Source of the DNA: UBA9300 sp964577305
GTDB lineage: Bacteria; Bacteroidota; Bacteroidia; Bacteroidales; VadinHA17
DNA: 9,345 nt
Assembly: GCA_964577305.1 (NCBI GenBank)
Contig: CAZNYS010000093.1
Location: 1-9,345, forward strand
Reading direction: 5' to 3'
The position numbers and the translations under genes are program-made. Position 1 is the first letter of the stretch. The number at the start of each line of letters is the position of its first letter. This document shows, piece after piece, positions 6,129 to 9,345 of the stretch. A model generated the notes under the pieces. That model ran no database searches and had not been told where the DNA came from. It saw only the letters and a program-made list of their open reading frames with translations.

Positions 6129-7205
6129 ATGATTATAAAGAGTCAAAGACTTATTCCAAAGCTTATTGGATTCTGGCAATTCCAGGTAATAGGGTGGAGT
6201 TTCATGGTCCTCCAGGATTTCATTCGATTGGAACCTGGTGAAAGAATATATATTCCTGTCATAGCACATATTCTGTCCCTTCATATAGCAGGTTTATTAT
6301 ACACCAGTCTATTACGACTTTTCTACCAGAAGCTCTATAAAAAAACCAATTCGATTATACGCTTGCTTATTTACTCCTTGCTTTGTTCTCTGATCATTGC
6401 AATGATCTGGGGAATAACCAGGGATTATCTGGCATTACTGTTTGGGATAAACCTAGATGTAACATTATTTAAATTTCTGGATAGGACGGTCACTGAAAGC
6501 CAGTTTCTTGGACAGTGGACATATTTGGTCTGGCCGTTCTTCTTATGGAGTATATTATACTTTGGGATAAAAACCTGGATCGACCTCATAAATGATAGGG
6601 AAAATCTGAACAAAATCACAATTCATGCAAAAGAGGCTCAACTGCAGATGTTAAGATACCAGATTAATCCTCATTTCCTCTTTAATTCTCTTAATTCAAT
6701 TAAAGCACTAATTTATGAAAACCCAACCAAGGCCGGCTATATGCTTACTGAATTCTCCGAATTCTTAAGGACAACCTTACTTTTTAAAGATAAAATCTAT
6801 ATTCCTGTCAGCGAAGAGATTGATATACTTGAAAAATACCTGTCAATCGAGAAAATAAGATTTGAAGAGAGACTTGACTATAAAATTACTTATGATGAAA
6901 ATCTTCTGAATAATGAAATACTCTGCCTAATAACACAACCATTGGTTGAAAATGCCATCAGGCATGGACTTACGAATAATCCGGGAGGATTAAAGCTTAA
7001 TATAAACTTTTCCGTTCATAAAGAATTCATGGTTATAGAAATTGAGAATAGTGGTTCCTTGAAGAAGAACGGCGCATCTAAAGGAACAGGAATAAATAAT
7101 GTTATTGACCGCTTGAAAACTGCATACCAAGATCAATATGATTTCAGCATCATTGAAAAGGATAACTTTGTCAAAGTTAAGTTATTAATACCGGTAAAAT
7201 TATGA
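6129..7205 (+). CDS. LytS-type membrane sensor histidine kinase
   Basis: 358 residues. The N-terminal half has about four hydrophobic segments (roughly 13-30, 43-64, 77-97 and 131-148) and no extracytoplasmic domain of note, so it probably senses within or near the membrane. A short linker leads to the His_kinase domain (PF06580): RYQINPHFLFNSLNSIKALI is split around phosphoacceptor His182, with the NPHFLFN core at 180-186. The ATP-binding part has QPLVENAIRHG (270-280, N box Asn275), IENSG (305-309) and GTGINNV (319-325). The length is typical for the two-gene Bacteroidota pairs. Its TGA stop overlaps the ATG of the regulator (ATGA), so translation is coupled. The signal is unknown. The start follows an AT-rich leader without a clear Shine-Dalgarno sequence. 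Confidence 0.93.
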   Translation: MIIKSQRLIPKLIGFWQFQVIGWSFMVLQDFIRLEPGERIYIPVIAHILSLHIAGLLYTSLLRLFYQKLYKKTNSIIRLLIYSLLCSLIIAMIWGITRDYLALLFGINLDVTLFKFLDRTVTESQFLGQWTYLVWPFFLWSILYFGIKTWIDLINDRENLNKITIHAKEAQLQMLRYQINPHFLFNSLNSIKALIYENPTKAGYMLTEFSEFLRTTLLFKDKIYIPVSEEIDILEKYLSIEKIRFEERLDYKITYDENLLNNEILCLITQPLVENAIRHGLTNNPGGLKLNINFSVHKEFMVIEIENSGSLKKNGASKGTGINNVIDRLKTAYQDQYDFSIIEKDNFVKVKLLIPVKL

Positions 7206-7927
7206 CTCTCTCTGCCATTATTATTGATGATGAACGGTTAGCGCGTCTGACATTAAAGAAAGACCTGGAGAAATTCCCTGAAATAATTATTGTTGGGGAA
7301 GCATCAAGTATAAATACTGCAAAAACTCTAATTGAAAAACTCAATCCTGACCTTCTGTTTTTGGATATTCAGCTTTCCGACGGGAGTGGTTTTGATTTAC
7401 TAAACCAAATTAACTATTCGGGCAGGATAATTTTTGTAACAGCATATGATGAATACGCCATCAGAGCTTTCGAAATTAATGCTGTTGATTATTTACTGAA
7501 ACCGATATCAACAAAACGTCTTAAAAATGCAATTGACAAGTTGTACAATACTGATGTTCAAAACGTTCATAAAACTGCAGCTAAGTTAAACTACAACGAT
7601 CATTTGATGGTAATGCATAGTAAATCAGTGAAATTTATTAAGATCAATACAATAACACACATTAAAGCATCAAGGGAATATAGTTATATAAATACAAGTG
7701 ATGGAAAGGAATATCTCACCTCAATATCTATAGGGGAATGGGAAAGCAGGATGCCCGATCAAAATTTTTGCAGGATACACCGATCAACTATTATCAATTT
7801 CGATTATATCATTAACATTAATCATCATTTTACCGGCTCAGCTGAAGTGATTATACAGGGTATTCCTGAACCATTGAATATTTCAAGAAACTATTTCAAA
7901 AAACTAAAAAGAAGATATGGTTTTTAG
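7202..7927 (+). CDS. LytTR-family response regulator
   Basis: 241 residues, cytoplasmic. The receiver domain (about 3-115) has acidic pocket residues Asp9-Asp10, phosphoacceptor Asp55 in LLFLDIQLSDGSG, Thr80 in FVTAYDEYAI and Lys100 in DYLLKPI, all as expected for a functional regulator. After a linker, residues about 133-239 form a LytTR DNA-binding domain, recognisable from HIKASREYSYI, FCRIHRSTIIN and ISRNYFKKLK. LytTR proteins usually bind two imperfect direct repeats about one helical turn or more apart upstream of targets. It overlaps the kinase gene by 4 bp, making them a cognate pair. The next gene, a CPBP protease, is 30 nt downstream and is probably in the same transcript. Confidence 0.94.
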   Translation: MTLSAIIIDDERLARLTLKKDLEKFPEIIIVGEASSINTAKTLIEKLNPDLLFLDIQLSDGSGFDLLNQINYSGRIIFVTAYDEYAIRAFEINAVDYLLKPISTKRLKNAIDKLYNTDVQNVHKTAAKLNYNDHLMVMHSKSVKFIKINTITHIKASREYSYINTSDGKEYLTSISIGEWESRMPDQNFCRIHRSTIINFDYIININHHFTGSAEVIIQGIPEPLNISRNYFKKLKRRYGF

Positions 7928-7957
7928 TATTCTTAACTCCAGGTAGTGTAAAGAATT

Positions 7958-8872
7958 ATGAAAAGGGAAAACATTTACATATGGTACCTTGCGATTGTTT
8001 TCGCTTTAAGCTATTTGTGGCAGTTCGTCATTTTTCGCACTGGAGGTGTACAATCACCACTTTTTTCTTTTTTAATGTGGATCCCTGGAATTATAGCTAT
8101 TGTTTTCATACTTACAAAAAAGGAAAGTTTACGAAAAGTAGGCTGGGGTCTGAAAAAGTGGTCGTATATTTTTCCAGCTATTTTTATTCCTCTTACCGTC
8201 GCTATTTCAATTGTTTTATTAATGGAGGCATTACACTGGGGCACATTCGATAGTAAACTTTTCACTTTCAAAAATGGAATGGTTGAGATTTCCAACATCA
8301 AATTGATACTTGGAAACCAATCACAAAATATTCCGTTTTTCATATTAAATTTTCTACTCTCACATGCAATTTTCTTAGTTGTTGGCAGTATTATTACGCT
8401 TGGTGAAGAATTGGGTTGGCGGGGTTATCTTCAGGAAAAAGTACTAAGAAAGTTCGGATTGAACCAAGGATTAATTTTTTTAGGAATAATATGGGGTTAC
8501 TGGCACCTGCCTATTATTTTAATGGGGTTTAACTTTCCTAATCACCCTATCCTGGGTGCCCTATTACTTATGCCTTTAGGCACTATATTCCTGGGAATAT
8601 TTATGGGGTGGCTTTACTTACGATCAAGGAGTATCTGGGTACCGGCATTGGCACATGCATCTGCCAATCTCTTCTCACAGCTTATCTTCTCGTTTATAAT
8701 CATGCATCAGAATGAATCATTTCGCCAATTAACATGGATAGCAGCCTGGGGAATAATAGCTATACTATGCTTAATTAATTTGAATAGAAACAAACCAATT
8801 TTTTGGCAGGAAACTAATGCGACAACACATAACAAATCGTTCAACCTGACCGAAGGCGCGGGTCAACACTAA
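7958..8872 (+). CDS. CPBP-family intramembrane metalloprotease
   Basis: 304 residues with about eight hydrophobic segments, so an inner-membrane protein. The three CPBP (PF02517, Rce1/abortive-infection-like) motifs are present: EELGWRGYL with Glu150, Glu151 and Arg155; WGYWHLP with His183; and LAHASANL with His233 and Asn237. These residues form the metal or glutamate-type active site known from Rce1 relatives, so the enzyme should be active. Bacterial members cleave prenylated-like or membrane peptides or act in bacteriocin immunity; the substrate here is unknown. Location behind the kinase-regulator pair suggests it is an output of that system. The last 22 residues or so (from ETNATTH) are polar and unlike the family, and their DNA resembles an attC half site, so the original stop may have been lost. 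A strong terminator follows 3 nt after the stop. Confidence 0.92.
   Translation: MKRENIYIWYLAIVFALSYLWQFVIFRTGGVQSPLFSFLMWIPGIIAIVFILTKKESLRKVGWGLKKWSYIFPAIFIPLTVAISIVLLMEALHWGTFDSKLFTFKNGMVEISNIKLILGNQSQNIPFFILNFLLSHAIFLVVGSIITLGEELGWRGYLQEKVLRKFGLNQGLIFLGIIWGYWHLPIILMGFNFPNHPILGALLLMPLGTIFLGIFMGWLYLRSRSIWVPALAHASANLFSQLIFSFIIMHQNESFRQLTWIAAWGIIAILCLINLNRNKPIFWQETNATTHNKSFNLTEGAGQH
8827..8865 (+). other. attC-like half site overlapping the CPBP gene end
   Basis: ACATAACAAATCGTTCAAC followed by CTGACC looks like the left half of an integron attC site: an xxxTAACAA core and a TCGTTCAA box, then TGACC (8847-8851), which pairs with GGTCA (8861-8865). The matching right half ending in GTTRRRY is missing. 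The resemblance is from memory of attC consensus and no integrase gene is in the window. Confidence 0.3.
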
Positions 8873-8875
8873 CTG

Positions 8876-8909
8876 ATGGTGTGGATCTGTGACCCACGCC
8901 ATTTTTTTT
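8876..8909 (+). terminator. Intrinsic terminator after the CPBP gene
   Basis: ATGGTGTGG (8876-8884) pairs with CCACGCCAT (8894-8902), nine pairs with one G-T wobble, across a 9-nt loop. A run of eight T (8902-8909) follows. It starts 3 nt after the CPBP stop and should end the kinase-regulator-protease transcript. Confidence 0.82.
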
Positions 8910-8912
8910 GGT

Positions 8913-9080
8913 TTTGTTTTAGAATACCGGCGGTATTGATAACAAAATAAGCCCCGTTAGAGCTTGCCCCGGAAACATAGTATTCCAGGGGGTGGTGAAT
9001 AGAATTAGAGGCTGTGTGCAGAGGGTATACTTTAAAATTTCGGGGTATAAATGCCGCACCTGGCACTCACGATTGACGAT
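8913..9080. other. Gene-free spacer after the terminator
   Basis: No convincing gene. A small hairpin AATACC/GGTATT is present (8923-8937). A minus-strand frame of 65 codons with a GTG start crosses this stretch and the terminator; it matches no family I know and is not called as a gene. Confidence 0.4.
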
Positions 9081-9303
9081 TAAAATTAGTTGCAGCAGGC
9101 GATTAATAATGGATTGATGGAACCGAGGAACCTGAGATTGCGAAGCAAACGAGGGTGACGAGCTCGGTGAGCCCTGCTTTAGCAGGGGGAGTCAATAATG
9201 GAATACTGGATTATTGGGACAAGCCCCGAATATTCGGAGCGATAAATATTGGAACCAAGTCCCGAGGCATCAAGACGAGTTCATGACCCCGAGTACTCGG
9301 GGG
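9081..9303. repeat. REP-like palindrome cluster, copy 2, with period-8 repeats
   Basis: It begins with TAAAATTAGTTGCAGCAGG, the same lead-in as the 1791 cluster. Hairpins follow: CCCTGCT/AGCAGGG (9172-9187), CCGAATATTCGG (9226-9237, extendable to 9223-9240 with one mismatch), a decayed GTCCCGA/TCAAGAC pair (9259-9276) and the perfect 16-base palindrome CCCCGAGTACTCGGGG (9287-9302). Between them lie 8-mers of type ATAATGGA in tandem (9106-9121, 9195-9218) and one alone (9246-9253). Recurrent GACGAGYTC precedes several hairpins and GAATAATCC follows the last. No gene is present; the final 40 bases are plain AT-rich DNA. Confidence 0.65.
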
Positions 9304-9345
9304 AATAATCCGAACACCTTTTATCTGCTAATTAAATAATTAATT

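Noticed and set aside
6000..6284. 94-codon minus-strand open frame
   Set aside because: It is antisense to the NusG relic and the start of the sensor kinase, with low-complexity AT-driven composition.
8011..8343. 110-codon minus-strand open frame
   Set aside because: It lies wholly opposite the CPBP gene, whose catalytic motifs prove the plus strand is coding.
8869..9066. 65-codon minus-strand open frame with GTG start
   Set aside because: It crosses the CPBP terminator and overlaps the CPBP stop. Parts look protein-like, but there is no recognised family or start signal.

Overview
The window is AT-rich DNA from a member of the Bacteroidota, probably an environmental Bacteroidales/Marinilabiliales-type organism; the lineage is inferred, not proven. 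The clues are a lipoprotein followed within 2 nt of an outer-membrane barrel gene, a LytS-type kinase with a LytTR regulator, mostly absent strong Shine-Dalgarno sequences, TAnnTTTG-like promoter elements, a UpxY/NusG-like relic, and clusters of short GC-rich palindromes between genes.

Layout. 14-1231 encodes a secreted protein with about eleven GVQxAGFxN repeats (LA_2272-type surface repeat). 1232-2691 is a 1.46 kb gene-poor stretch. It holds a decayed REP-associated tyrosine transposase (RAYT) on the minus strand, palindromes, a 157-bp direct repeat present twice 468 bp apart, and between the two copies a perfect 11-bp intrinsic terminator that may end a short RNA. 2692-5805 carries three envelope genes on the plus strand: a beta-barrel-like protein, an S41 serine-peptidase lipoprotein and an exported alpha/beta-hydrolase esterase with a C-terminal TPR-like segment. 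5806-6128 holds a frameshifted N-terminal relic of a NusG/UpxY antiterminator. 6129-8872 carries a sensor kinase and LytTR response regulator with ATGA overlap, followed after 30 nt by a CPBP intramembrane protease and a strong terminator. 8913-9345 has no convincing gene and is dominated by REP-like palindromes and period-8 repeats.

How the parts may work together. The 2692 and 3477 genes are almost certainly co-transcribed, and the second copy of the 157-bp repeat lies where their promoter should be. The kinase, regulator and CPBP protease probably form one sensing and membrane-proteolysis unit. Its target is not visible in the sequence; the upstream envelope genes are a guess. The intergenic DNA records past mobile activity: a RAYT relic with nearby palindromes, a duplicated promoter segment, a truncated antiterminator, inverted repeats bracketing the esterase gene, and an attC-like half site at the end of the CPBP gene. 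I found no tRNA, rRNA, CRISPR array or intact transposase.
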